Source: Brachypterus glaber (Eukaryota; Arthropoda; Insecta; Coleoptera; Kateretidae). Taken from it: DNA of 64,000 nt. Below the pieces are notes generated by a model, which was not told the DNA's origin, made no database searches, and saw nothing but the letters and a program-made list of their open reading frames with translations. Shown in pieces: positions 35,170-46,718 of the stretch; within the stretch, counting starts at the first letter, position 1, and the number at the start of each line of letters is the position of its first letter. Made by a program: the position numbers and the translations under genes. The DNA lies in contig OY294044.1 of assembly GCA_958510825.1 (NCBI GenBank), positions 107,050,893 to 107,114,892 of the forward strand. The letters run 5' to 3'.

Positions 35170-36901
35170 GTTTTTTGCTACCATTTCAAAAACTGAGCCC
35201 CGGAGCAGAAAGTTTTCCCATTTTAGCTTGCAGAATTACCATTTAATGTTTTGTTACCTTTCTTTGGAGTCACCCTGTATTATTATTGCAAAAATGCATG
35301 CATATCGACAAATAGGTAAGGAAAAAATAAGCAGGCCATGGTCATTAAATTAATTATAGAAATTAACACATGAAAATGTCAATACAATAATATATGTACC
35401 TACATACTGCAATTATTAATAATTATTTATTTATTTGTAATAATTAAACTATTTATTGGTATTTGAAAATATTAATTTATATGTTTCCCTCATTAATCTG
35501 ACTGATATTCATAAATAATCTCGTAAATAAAACTAGATAATTAGGTTTTTGTTACAGACGGCAAAAAGTTGATGACTTTTTGCTTTTTTTTTTTTTGTTT
35601 TTAAGATTTTAACTTTCCACTTATTTCAGACTTCCACGTCTTTCACATTTAATCGAAATCTACCGTTTCGCCCCTCCCCCACAAACTTTTACCCAATATT
35701 TTATTTTTAATGGAGTTTTTCAATTTTAAAATAAAAATTTTACCTGCTCCTCGTATAATTTTAAGCCCTGTTTTAAAAATTACATTTTTTCAGTGTAGGT
35801 TAGCTAAACAATTGTTATTGTATAAAAAGATGTATATAGGTGCTCTTGTGGTGGCATCTAGCCTTGCTACTGTAAAACACCTAATGCAATACTTTTACAC
35901 TAGATGTCGGCACATTTAAAAAATAAACAAATTCAATAAAGTAGATAAACAGTTGCAGGCGTACACCTTATTAAAACTTCGGCACATTTTTTTTCGTAAA
36001 TATTTTCCAAATAATTGAAAAACTATTTGACATAAAAACTTTAAATTTGGTACGCAACGGGGGTGAATTGCTATGGGAAGTCCCTGTACAAATTTTCGGA
36101 ACCCCTTCAAATATCTTTTAAATATGTATCTCAAAAATATTAGTAATTTTTGACAATATTTCTAAGAATTTTTAGAAATTTTATAGAAAAGCATCCTAAT
36201 CATTAATTAAAAGTGTTTTACGATATTTTAATCGAAATTGATAATTATAGGTATTTGAGGTCGCTAAAAAAAATCGGTTAATAAAATTTTTCCAACCCCT
36301 CACCAGGGCCCTACAGGAGGGCAAAGGACAAATTTTAAAATATTAAATTTTTTAAATAGTTTGAGGTTTTTGGGAGTTTTGGGGTCGCTAACACTGAATT
36401 TGTAAATTCACTTCCAGGGATTAAAATTAATCATTTTCAAATTTTCATAATAATTTCATAAAACTGGTGTTTTTTTTGACTTGCTGAATCTGATAACTAA
36501 GATAAAAAAAATCTTTCAAGAAGATTGGAGAAAAGATTGGTGTACTGAAGATCGCTAAAACAGAATTTGTTTTTAGAAATCCCCCCATATACAGAAAATT
36601 ACACAAAATTTGAATAAATATTACAAAAAGGCAGAAAAGGACAGAAAGAGTCAGAAAATAACACGTGCTCCGGACTTTTCTGAAAAAAAGGATGTTTTCT
36701 CACTACCAACTAGGTAATTTGACATTACTTTTAAGTAAATTAAAATAAAATGGTCGACAGTAATGGAAAGTACTTTATCGAGAACACTTAGCGATAGATG
36801 GAATAAATACAAACAAAACCAACAATTAGAGACAGAAAAAACGATTTACCGCGCAAGGACACTAAGTGTCCGATACTTACCGCAGGGGGATATCTAGACA
36901 C
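35170..36901. other. AT-rich interval, nothing recognised
   Basis: The open frames at 35117-35353 and 35710-35919 have no domain signature. No repeat ends were found. Confidence 0.4.
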
Positions 36902-37290
36902 AAGCTCATTTTAAATTTTTTTCGTAGGCTAAATCGTACACTTTTCGCGATTTCGATGGTAACTTGTCTAATGTAGCATTTGCAATTTCGGAGAGATTTG
37001 TAGGTGTATAAACCATATATTCTTCTTTAATCATTTTTAATCAATTTCACACAAGATTTTTGCACAGAATATCGAGTCAACCACCTGTTTACATAATAAA
37101 CAAACAAGTTTGAAGTATGGCTGTCATCAAAGTCAAAGAGTGCTGCCGCCAGTGGTGGTTTTGCTAACTAACTTTTTTTTACGGCGTACAATGAACTAAT
37201 TTTTTTACTGTAAATAAATAGACCACTTCTAATTAGTGTGTTCTGTTATAAAATATGAACATTTTAGTACGCTTGAAGAAAAACATAATT
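36902..37290 (-). repeat. Dispersed repeat with a short LPxKS reading frame, copy 2
   Basis: On the - strand, ATG 37034 opens 42 codons to TGA 36906-36908. The frame is colinear with copy 1 and reads further: LPSKSRKVYDLAYEKNLK. No catalytic part follows. Upstream (37040-37290) is the same 5' leader as in copy 1, so both copies look like 5' ends of one element. Confidence 0.4.
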
Positions 37291-37564
37291 TTTTTACCTA
37301 TGGAGCATGAACTCAATACTTCTAAAACTTTTTTGCCGAAGTAGCAATATACTACGGCGTACTATGTAGTTCTATTTATAGTAAAAATTGTACAATTACT
37401 TCCTTTGATTATTTATTAATTTATGGCTTGAAGACAAATGATTATGTACAGGGTATTCCAGAAAATACTTTTCAGGAAAGAAAAAGGGTCTTTCTGTAAA
37501 TAAATCGGTTTTTGCTAATACAAAAACACTTTTTGTTGAAAGTAAACCTAGTGTTAATATATAG

Positions 37565-37828
37565 CGAGGGGTTTATTTATTGAAAAAAAGTGTACAAGGA
37601 TTGTGAGGATCAAAGGATTGTAAAAGATTGTCAAAAAGATTGCGAAAGATTGTATAAAATTTTAATGAAGATCTTTAAAGATTGTGGAAAGATTTCAGAT
37701 GATTTGGAAGATTGTAGATGATTGTGGAGGATTCTGGAGGATTGTAGATGATTGTGAAATAAGGAATTGTCAAGGATTGTAAAAGATTGTTGGATTTGGA
37801 TTGGATTGTCCAGTAAATAAACCCCTCG
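37565..37828. mobile_element. MITE with ends CGAGGGGTTTATTTA and an internal minisatellite
   Basis: Inverted ends at 37565-37579 and 37814-37828; flanks share ATATA. The interior is a degenerate array of AGGATTGTAAAAGATTG-like words of about 11-17 bases. Confidence 0.6.
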
Positions 37829-38020
37829 ATATATAGTAAAATTTTCGCATAAGTTGGAAGAGCCGTTTTTATGTAATTAAATCCCTAATTTGTAAAAAAC
37901 GCCATTTTAAGAAAAGTCGAAGGAAATGAGAACATTATAAAACGTTAACAACAGCTAATTTTCTTCGCCGTCTGACTCAGGTTTAAAGTCACTGTCAGGA
38001 TATTTAGCATCTGTAGTAGA

Positions 38021-38490
38021 GAGGGCCGTAGCGAAGGAGATTTGGTGGGGGGAGGAGGTCAAAAATGGCAACTTTTTTTAGCCTAAAAACACAACTTCTT
38101 CCCTCGTCAAAAAAAAATTCATGACTAAAAAAAAACAAACTTCCACCCTTTCTCAAAACTCAAAAAAGTTCATGACTAAAAAAAAAAAGGTCCCACCCTA
38201 GAAAAAATATGCACCTTTTATATTTTTAATCCATGAAATATGCAACTTTATGTTTTTAATCCATGAAATATGCAACTTTTTTTGATTTCAAGATAAAAAG
38301 TCCCACCCTTTCTCAAAACTCAAAAAAAATTCATGACTAAAAAAGGTCGCACCCTAGAAAAAATATGCAACTTTTATATTTTTTATCCATGAAATATACA
38401 ACTTTTATGTTTTTAATCCATGAAATATGCAACTTTTTTTGATTTCAAAATAGGTGGGGGGGAAGGCTCCCCCCCATAGCTACGGCCCTG
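38021..38490. mobile_element. hAT-type MITE (AGGGCCGTAGC ends), copy 1
   Basis: Perfect 8-bp direct repeat GTAGTAGA (38013-38020 and 38491-38498). Ends AGGGCCGTAGC and GCTACGGCCCT. The interior is built of repeated phrases (TTCATGACTAAAAAA, ATCCATGAAATATGCAACTT). Confidence 0.7.
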
Positions 38491-38832
38491 GTAGTAGACC
38501 AGTTTGTTATGACTTCAAAGTACTCTGTATCTAACTCAATTTAGAAAAAAAAAATTACTTACGCCCTTTTAGCAAAAACCGATTCAAATGACAACGGTTT
38601 GGGAAGAGAGTGACAAAGTTAGACAAGGGGCAATGCCAGGGCTGTAAAAATACACTATTTTCAGAAAAGTCCGAGTCACGTTTCTTTATCTGGAAAACCC
38701 GCATTTTTCTGAATTTTCTGAATTTTTTCGTTTTTTTCTGTCTTGTAATAATTTTTTAAATTGCCAATAACATTCTATTTCAGTTATAAAAATCAAGTCA
38801 AACTTTTTCAGTGGGCAGTGCTCAATTTCAAC

Positions 38833-39193
38833 AGGGCCGTATCGAAGAAGATCTGGTGGGGGGGGGGGGGAGGGGGAGAAGGTAAAAATTTTCACTTTTT
38901 TTAGCCTAAAAATACAACTTTTTAAAAAAAAGGTCCTCAACTCCAAAAAATCTTTGTCCGTGATAGTTTTTACCCCTAACTTTTGATGACTAAAACCTTT
39001 TCGTGAAATAAAAAACTTTTGTATTTTGAATCCCTGCAATATGCAAGTTTTTTTTGTAAAATATACACCTTTTGTATTTTTAATCCATAAAATAACTTTT
39101 TTTTGGATCAATAAGATGTACAACTTTTCAAGATGGGTGGTGGGGGACGCTCCCCCTCACCCTCCCATCCCCCTTTCCATAGCTACGGCCCTG
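38833..39193. mobile_element. hAT-type MITE (CAGGGCCGTA ends), copy 2
   Basis: Same ends (CAGGGCCGTATCG and TAGCTACGGCCCTG) and same phrase content as 38021-38490; no exact TSD seen. Confidence 0.6.
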
Positions 39194-39247
39194 ATTCACG
39201 GGAAGTAAAACCAAATTCTATAAGTAAAAAAAAAAACCTTTTATTTA

Positions 39248-39712
39248 GTCTGGTACTAAAGTTTATTTTTTTAAGGTATAGTTATTTTAAACCTTCCCGC
39301 TTGTAAACAATCTCGAAATTACCATAGCAAAGTAAGATACGCATGCGTCGTAAGCGAAATTACTAGGCCCAATTTACACAATTGTAAAACGTTGACGTGT
39401 CATTAACGAGAACAAAACAATGGTTTCTCCTCTAAATTATTGGAATAAAAGCGATTTTATAAGCAAATTTTGTTTCTACAGGAATACAAAAGTGTTTTTA
39501 GCAACAGCTTTATCAATTCTCTTTTTTTACATCAAAACATCATAAAAACAGAGTAAGTAAACAAAAATTATAAATTTTGGTTATGTTGACATTCAAAACA
39601 AGCCACATGTAAATCGGACTTTGTGGAGTATTTAGCGGCAAACTTAAAATAACTATACCTTAAAAAATAAACCTTACATATACTCTATTTAAGTACCAGA
39701 ATCCTCAAAGTT
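39248..39712. mobile_element. MITE with about 40-bp inverted ends
   Basis: CTGGTACT...AAGGTATAGTTATTTTAA (39248-39290) is mirrored at 39645-39712. The interior is non-coding. Confidence 0.45.
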
Positions 39713-39958
39713 CGAGTGACCTCATTTCTAGAGGATCCCTTACAACAATTGCACAATATCATCCTAATAGAACTTTACTGACCAAGGTACAACGACATTG
39801 ACTAAGTTTTAATTTCCGAATTTTTAAACTTCATGGTCATCTTATAACAAATACCTAATATTTAATTAAATTTTTACAATGCTTCGCATTTCATAATATA
39901 ATTATCATCATCATTATCATCGTCTTCATCATCCTCATCATCATCATCATTTTCAAGT

Positions 39959-40372
39959 AATGGCGATTCCTTCCGTTAGATTAGACAGGGACAAAAGTTC
40001 TACCCAAAAAGGATAGAAGACATACATACACTCCCACTTCCACCCAACCAAACAAATTCTGTATTTGTTCTTTGTTGAACAAATACAATATTTACTTGGC
40101 CGGGCGAAAAGTGTAACTATATTATTTTTATTAAAGAAATTACTGGCGCCATCTAAATTTTAGTAGAATTATCTTATTCTACAGATTCACATTAGCTATG
40201 TTCGTTCGTGCCGCTCAGTGCTACACTTTCCGGCCAACCAAATAAATACTGTATTTGTTGTATGAAAAACAAATACAGTATTTATTTGGTTGTCTGGAAA
40301 GTGTAGCACAAATGAGATAGAGATAGGGTAGGCGTCTTTTGTTTCATAATTCTAGTTGTAGAGAGCTCCATT
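39959..40372 (+). mobile_element. Dispersed hairpin element, copy 2
   Basis: Same family and length as 17433-17846. A TCA microsatellite (39903-39951) sits immediately to its left. Confidence 0.65.
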
Positions 40373-40544
40373 AGAGTTCTAGATAGATAGGCTTGTTAGG
40401 GTAGGTGGGTAGTTTCAGTGGTTACGCAGTTTTGTATAGTATGTAAGCTACCTACCTACCCTAACAAACTTGTCTATCCAGTGCTCTACAGGTAATCAGC
40501 TCATGTGGTCACCCTATCTCTCAATTCTCAATCATTTCGGTATA

Positions 40545-40690
40545 GTATATTTTATAACTAGTATGGAATAGACAATATTCCGCGCGAGCGGAAAATTTGT
40601 CATACGAGCCGGCAGGCGAGTATGACGGTCCCGCGAGCGCGGAATGACTATTCCATACGTGTTGTAGACTATACTTTTTCTTCGACTGCA
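40545..40690. repeat. CG-rich palindromic cassette 1
   Basis: ATGGAATAG with CCGCGCGAGCGG on the left mirrors CCGCGAGCGCGG with CTATTCCAT on the right; the centre is CATACGAGCCGGCAGGCGAG. A separate hairpin (40381-40412 with 40450-40483) lies just to the left. Similar cassettes occur at 44655-44790 and 56615-56755. Confidence 0.5.
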
Positions 40691-41394
40691 AATATGAAAC
40701 ACTGCATGGCTTTAAACTGTGGACAAGGTTAAAAACAATGTTTTTTGTGACTCGACATTGTAAATACAACAAAACACATATTTTTAAATAAAGCAATTAA
40801 TGTTATATAATAATTTTCTAAAATCAGTAGTTAAAAAAGATTTTTATTTAATTTTAGCACATATTTACAAATTATAATGCAAAAATTGAAGGTTATGTCA
40901 GATTGTTGTGACAGATATTAGGTTTAAATATTTAACAATAGAGGGAGCAGTTTTAATTTTTTAAATTGATAAAAAACTGGTCAAATATTAAGAAAAACTA
41001 ATAAACTTTATGTAATATTAACGCAAAACTTTAAATTGCATTAAATAATTTAATATTTCATGGTAAAATAGACATATTTTTGCTAATTTTGCTACAGTTT
41101 TCTTTACTTTTATAAACAAGAGATGGCACTACATGTGCTCATTCTAACACTTGATACGGAATATTCATACCGTATCTAGAGCTAGAATGGATTCATTCTG
41201 TGTTTGAAAAGTGTGTGTATTTGCTTACATTCTAAAGCAGTCGTAGAAAAAAAATTTACGCCCTTGATCTTATGTTATTTCCCGCACTAATGGCATGTGA
41301 ATAGATAATTGTGACCACATTAATAGATGGCACCATGCTTTTATATCTATCTAACGTTGTATTTAAATATTAACAACATACAGGATACACAGTG

Positions 41395-41665
41395 CTAATT
41401 TTTTACATTTTACATTTTGTTTAATCTCTTACTATTCTACTTAATTCAGCATCCCTAAGTCCAGGACTTGTGTGGGCTAGTAGTAGAGTGAACCACCGGC
41501 TTTAATTGACTTTCGAACCAATTTATAGGGAGTGTCCGCTTCACTTATGCCTTCGCCAAATTTAAATGAGAAAGGCAAATCGGCGCCGGTGAGAATCGAA
41601 CTCACGCTATTTTGGGTAGTAAACTCGTCAAGTACGACGCGGTAGTCCACTACACCAATCCTCGC
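41395..41665 (-). mobile_element. SINE with tRNA-derived promoter head, copy 1
   Basis: On the - strand the head holds an A-box-like GTAGTGGACTACCGCGT (41636-41652) and a B box GAGTTCGATTCTC (41591-41603), the internal RNA polymerase III promoter of tRNA genes. The body (with ACCACCGGCTTTAATTGAC near 41500) continues leftwards to the junction at 41395. A second full-length copy lies at 50838-51107. The acceptor stem does not pair over seven bases, so this is not a functional tRNA gene. Confidence 0.7.
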
Positions 41666-41702
41666 ATGATGATTCCCAATAAGGTTGAAATGGTACTATG
41701 TA

Positions 41703-42127
41703 CACGGAAAAAAAAATTATAGCTAGGAGCGCTATAACACACATATCAAGCAAATTATAATCGCTTATTATATAAATACAAGGCTTTCTCTTACAATTAT
41801 GGCAGCCAGTGTAAAAATTTATATGAAATACTTTAATTGTTTAGTGAATAATAAAATATAACAAATAGTATGGCATTTATAGCTTAAATAGATTTAATTA
41901 TTGTCCGTGCTAATAATTTTTATAATATAATAAAATTTCTGTAAATTTATAATAGTGCCTGTAATAAATATAATCGTGTCTGTAATATATATAATCGTTT
42001 CCAATTTATTTTTAACATTATTAGTTATTGTGTCCCTTATAATCTATAGCTTAAATCACTATAATTTGCCACTGTTACCAAATATCTTATAATGTATAGC
42101 GCAGAGCCCACTAATTTCTTTCCGTGT
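41703..42127. mobile_element. MITE with ends ACACGGAAA, copy 1
   Basis: Ends ACACGGAAAAAAA and TTCTTTCCGTGT. The interior is rich in TATAATCTATAGC-like words. Nearly identical to 49321-49745; inserted in the disrupted hammerhead element. Confidence 0.7.
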
Positions 42128-42802
42128 ATTTAATGTTTCCTGTCCATTTCATTTTAACGATAGATAACTTTTAATATTTTTTAATTTATTTTGTTTTAAT
42201 ATAATTTTTTAGCTGTAAAACTGTGAAGAGTAAAAAAAATCCTACAAATTAGATTTTCAGTGTGTGAAATATGATTAGATGAAAACTTGCCAAGGTAAAA
42301 ACGATTCGAAACAGGACATAATAATTTTAAAACACAAAACAACATAAGGTATCCAAGGTTGCTGTTTAAATCTGGCTTGATGCTTTTTCAGAGTTAATAA
42401 TGCGTGCTAAATTCGTAAATATTAAATTTTGTAGAGGTAGGAGGGGCAAAATTAAACAATTTTATTTCTTGGTCCACTTATTGAAAGTTCGACTTTTAGC
42501 AGCCGACTTTAGGACTTTTTTTACAGTCATCAAACTTTTTTTCCAGGGGTAAAGTTTTTTTTTTTCATCGACAATCGGCAGATTTTTTACCTTCACACCC
42601 CCACGATAAAAACCTCGGAACGCCTCTGATTACCCCCTAAGTCCTTTTTCCTATTTTAAGTATGGCCCCATTGGCGACCAAAAAAACATTTGAGATCGTC
42701 TCATGTGCTTCCGGCTCAATGTTCATATTTCGATATTTTCGGGATTATTCTTATTTTATTATTAAAGGTCTGAGGACGAGGGAAACTATCCTCGAAATGT
42801 TA

Positions 42803-44566
42803 CGACACAGTGCGACCCTGCATTTTAAAAGTTTTAAGAGATGTGCACCAAAAGTTTTTTTTAGATTAATAAAATAGGTTTATTGGTTATTAAAAATCAC
42901 TATGTTTAAAAATCGCAACAGATCCTTTTGATAATTTAAAGCCTATTTTAATATTTTTTATTTTCATTTTTTTTAAACTCTTTTAAACGTATTATCTCGC
43001 CTAATAAACTTATTTAAAAAAATTACGCTAGTGAGCCCTTCAGTGAACCTTAAAAAAAGTTTAAACAATTATAAATCCTATTAAATATCATTTATTGTGC
43101 TTTAATAGCTGAATTAAATTTCAAATTAGTATTGTATGATTCCTAAACATCTAAAAACTAAAAACTTTTAAAAAACGTTACCTTAAAAACTAAATTAAAT
43201 CCTATTAGATGAAAATTCAATAACTGCCTTTAAAAGTTGCTGACCATAGCGTGGGTCGTCAACATTATTCATTTTGTATTTATTCCAGACAGTAAGGAAT
43301 TCTCTGTGAATAGACTCCCCAGCCAAATATATTCTACAATGAGTACAAATAGAAAGAGGGTACTTGTCTTCACACTCATTAAAGTTTGGATTTAAAAACT
43401 CACATATCAGTTCATTAATTTTCACAGTTAGGGAACGTACAAGTATTACGTAACGCAAAATGTACCAAAATTCATACACTTCATACCTCGGTTCTCGCGT
43501 TATTCAAGGCTGTAGATATATCATATTTTGGCTACCCCCCTAACAGGGGGTGTGTTAGGGGGAGTAGCTAAAATATGAAATCTCTATTATCTATAATAAC
43601 GCGAGAACCGGGGTATGAAGTGTATGAATTTTGGTACAATTTTCGTTACGTAATACTTGAACGTTCCCTTATTAGAAACTTCTTAGAATTAATTACTCTT
43701 CTCTCTAGAATACGCATACCGTTAATATAAAGTATCGCCAACATCTCGGTTTGTTTGTAAACAAATAGTAGGTATATTCAGGCCTGAACAATAACAGTTA
43801 CCAGTAACTGTTATTGTTGTCTCTGTTAGAACAAAGCTGTGCGAGTAAGACAGACAAATGTATATATTGGCTACGATTTTGTCAGTTTTTATAAATGAAA
43901 TGCCTATTCTAGAGAGAAGAGTTATTAGTTCGTTGTGTTTTCTTCATGACTACACTTTATCGTTGTATGACTAGCCATTTTCACCAATAAAATCTTAATA
44001 TTTTGAAAAACTGAGATAATTCAACTGAGAAATAATTCTAATATGTAAAAAACTAAGGTAAAAAGCATACTTGCTTATAAAAATATGACAGTTTAAGCGC
44101 TTTTGTTTTTGTTTTCTGGTATATCATGGGTTACTAGATATGTTAATTGTTTGATATATGCAATACATACACATGTTAATGTGGTTCGTGTGATTGGGAA
44201 CAGAGGGCGCTTTAAAATTAGTTAAAATATTTATAGTATTTCTTGTACATAAATATTATACATATTATGTATATTAATTTAAATGAATTGAACTCAATCA
44301 AAGTATGCCTTGATTGATTTTAAAGATGTGCCACAATGAAATCGTAGCATACTTTGATACAGTTAATTATTTTTTTAATATAAAATTCAAAAAATATCGT
44401 TATTTTGACAAAAATGGTAATAATTGAAAAAAAAATATCAAAAGGATCTGTTGCGATTTTTAGACATAGCGATTTTTAATAACCAATAAACCTATTTTAT
44501 TAATCTAAAAAAAACTTTTGGTGCACATTTCTTAAAACTTTAAAATTGCAGGGTCGCACTGTGACG
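42803..44566. mobile_element. 1.76-kb element with 130-bp inverted ends (CACAGTGCGACCCTGCA)
   Basis: 42803-42935 and 44420-44566 are inverted copies; ACGA flanks both ends. A TTA-targeted MITE (43431-43668) is nested inside. The remaining interior has no transposase. Confidence 0.6.
43431..43668. mobile_element. TTA-targeted foldback MITE, copy 2
   Basis: Flanked by TTA (43428-43430 and 43669-43671). Ends GGGAACGT. Arms of about 110 bp are almost perfect inverted copies and match the 22877 element from ATTCATACACTTCATA inward. Confidence 0.7.
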
Positions 44567-44654
44567 AATTTAAAAAAATATAGTACCAATTTAACCCCCT
44601 TCCAAAAAACATGTGTAAATATAAAAATTTAGCTTTTGGAAAAAGTGCTAACGC

Positions 44655-44790
44655 GTCCAATATAGTATATTAAAGTACTAGTTTCATAACAAAAGTTTTT
44701 AGCGCACGAGTACAAGTTTAGAAAACAAGCCGCTTGCGGCGAGTACTAATGCGCTAAAAACGTGTTATGAAACTAGTGCTTTATACAATT
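44655..44790. repeat. CG-rich palindromic cassette 2
   Basis: AGTACTAGTTTCATAAC with TTTTTAGCGCA on the left mirrors TGCGCTAAAAACGTGTTATG on the right; the centre is CAAGCCGCTTGCGGCGAG. Confidence 0.5.
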
Positions 44791-45758
44791 TTTTCTATTT
44801 TGCTCTAAAATTTACAAAAACTTACATTTAAATTGATGACTGATTTAGGGGTTTTTGTTTTGGATTGGCATTACAGTTTACACCATGTTTAAAATTCTAA
44901 GAACAAATCATATTTTGATATATTTTATAGTCATCTCTTCTCTTTTTTACTACAATTAACCAAGCCACAATTTTAACATGGTAAAAATAACCTAAACACA
45001 AAATTTTGTAGAAAATTCAACTTTAAAGCGACATTGACATTTGCACGGAAAACGTCAAGCGATAGGCCAGGTCTGTTGCCAACTCAAAAGAACAAAAAGT
45101 ACAGACCTCTTATGGGCCTTTAAGAACACGCAAAATGCGCGTGATTATGAGCTTATAAGAGTCGCAAAATAGAAAAAAAATAATAGCTAACTAACTAAAA
45201 AATAATTCCTAATATAAAAAAGCTTTAAATTATTTTGCAGCAGCTTTTAACTTTATTTTGCAGAGTCTGCAAAACTCACTCGATAGTAATTTTTCCTGAA
45301 AGTAATTGTGCCTCAGATTAAATTTTATTTTAATGGAATAAAGTTATAAAATAAGCTGTTTAAATAAATATTGCTTCGCATCAAATAGAATACTCTTTTA
45401 CTTACTGCTGAATAAAAAATAAAAAAATATATTTTCAATTTTTTTACAAAAATGTTTTCATGTTCCAAGCGAATCATTATGTAAAAACAGACATGAAAGT
45501 CCGGTTTGGAGGTCGACCTAGGTCTTACCTCTTAAATTTGTTCATTGGGGTAAGAGTATCTTCCCTGATTTTTTTCAGAAATAGAAAAAAATCTAGAGGT
45601 GGCTCACAGCTATTTATTAAAAATATTTGTTTCTTTATTTTTTTTATTGAAATCTTTTTAATACGGCATGGTATAAAGGGATAGTAATTGGATAACCTCA
45701 AACAAAATCAGAATGTTTTCTTTCAAAATGGCGGAGCTGTGCCCTTTTAAGTTCGAAA

Positions 45759-46283
45759 ATGCACCATTTTAAAACAGCTCTCATTAATCAAGAAACCCAC
45801 ATAAAACACACCCGTAATTGGATTACGAGAAACGACTGTAAACATGCAAGAGCAGCCCTTCCCACTCCGTGTGAAAAGATAGCACGCTTTTGTATGCAAC
45901 TAAAAAGGGATAACCTAAGACAGTTTGCAAGCATCGTAACAGGTCACTGCAAACTAAATAAGCATCTTAACATCATGGGGAAGCCAGTCGACCCCATCTG
46001 TAGAGGATGCTACATGGAAGAGGAAACAATGGAACATGTGTTATGTCACTGTCCAGCGTTAGCCTTAATAAGAGGGTCCATGCTAGACGAGTACTGGCTC
46101 GACATGGCCGGTATAAGCAGCATCACTCCCAGACATCTTCTTAGATATATTCAAAGAATTGGATGGCTGAGAGGTTAAATTAAATGCTGCGACCAAAGGG
46201 AGGTAGTACAATGGGCCCAGCTAAGTGGCCTAAGTGCGTGTAGATAGCTACCCTTCACCCTAATAACCATAACCATAACCATG
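45759..46283 (+). pseudogene. LINE 3' end: RNase H-side C-terminus with CCHC-like motif
   Basis: The 139-codon frame 45759-46178 ends like the last part of ORF2 in I/R1/Loa-type LINEs: FASIVTGHCKLNKHLNIMG, then C-x2-C-x9-H-x4-C in ICRGCYMEEETMEHVLCHCPA, then RHLLRYIQRIGWLRG. This Cys/His motif follows the RNase H-like region in such elements. A 3' untranslated stretch ends in a short ATAACC repeat at 46263-46281, a typical LINE tail. The RT and endonuclease parts are missing (5' truncation). Confidence 0.7.
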
Positions 46284-46718
46284 CACCATTGTTTCATTTT
46301 AGGTGTAATGACAGGCATAAAAAAAATTTTTTCATTGTCTTAAAACATTATGCGTGTAGCCCAATATGTCCCCACATAAAAACCACTATAATTTTTTTTA
46401 TTGGATATACAGGGTATCCAGAAAAAAATAATATATCCGGCCCTGCATGGGACAATTATGTTTTGGAAAAATGGCGGGCTCGGATAAAAAGTTTCACCGG
46501 GGCCCGGGCTGGCTTGGTCCGGCCCTGGCGAGAAATATAATATTCTAGCAGTGCTGCAAAACAATAAGGTTAAACCATTAATAGGTTTTATTAAATAAAT
46601 CATTCAATATCATTTTATTTCAGGTAAAAGTTTACCTACCAAAAATTGGCGGTTTTTGAACACCGATTTTAATCTATACTGAAAAGTCACAAATACCAAC
46701 ATAACATGTTGAAAAGTT

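Larger units (their letters stand above)
41300..42172 (+). mobile_element. Disrupted copy of the 16.6-kb hammerhead family, split by a SINE and a MITE
   Basis: The stretch 41320-41394 (including ATAGATGGCACCATGCTTTT and ACAGGATACACAGTG) matches the inner part and arm of the 16.6-kb element. It breaks after CAGTGCT, inside the CTGATGA core; a tRNA-headed SINE follows to about 41665, the core resumes with GATGATTCCC at 41669, and a second insert (41703-42127) interrupts the cleavage region before TTTCCTGTCC resumes near 42135. Stem II has also mutated, so the ribozyme is dead. Confidence 0.65.

Noticed and set aside
37565..37828. CRISPR-like array of AGGATTGT words
   Set aside because: Units are degenerate, irregularly spaced and lie inside a TIR element of a eukaryotic genome.
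46263..46281. Telomere-like repeat
   Set aside because: ATAACC units are few and directly follow a LINE 3' untranslated region; insect telomeres are normally TTAGG.
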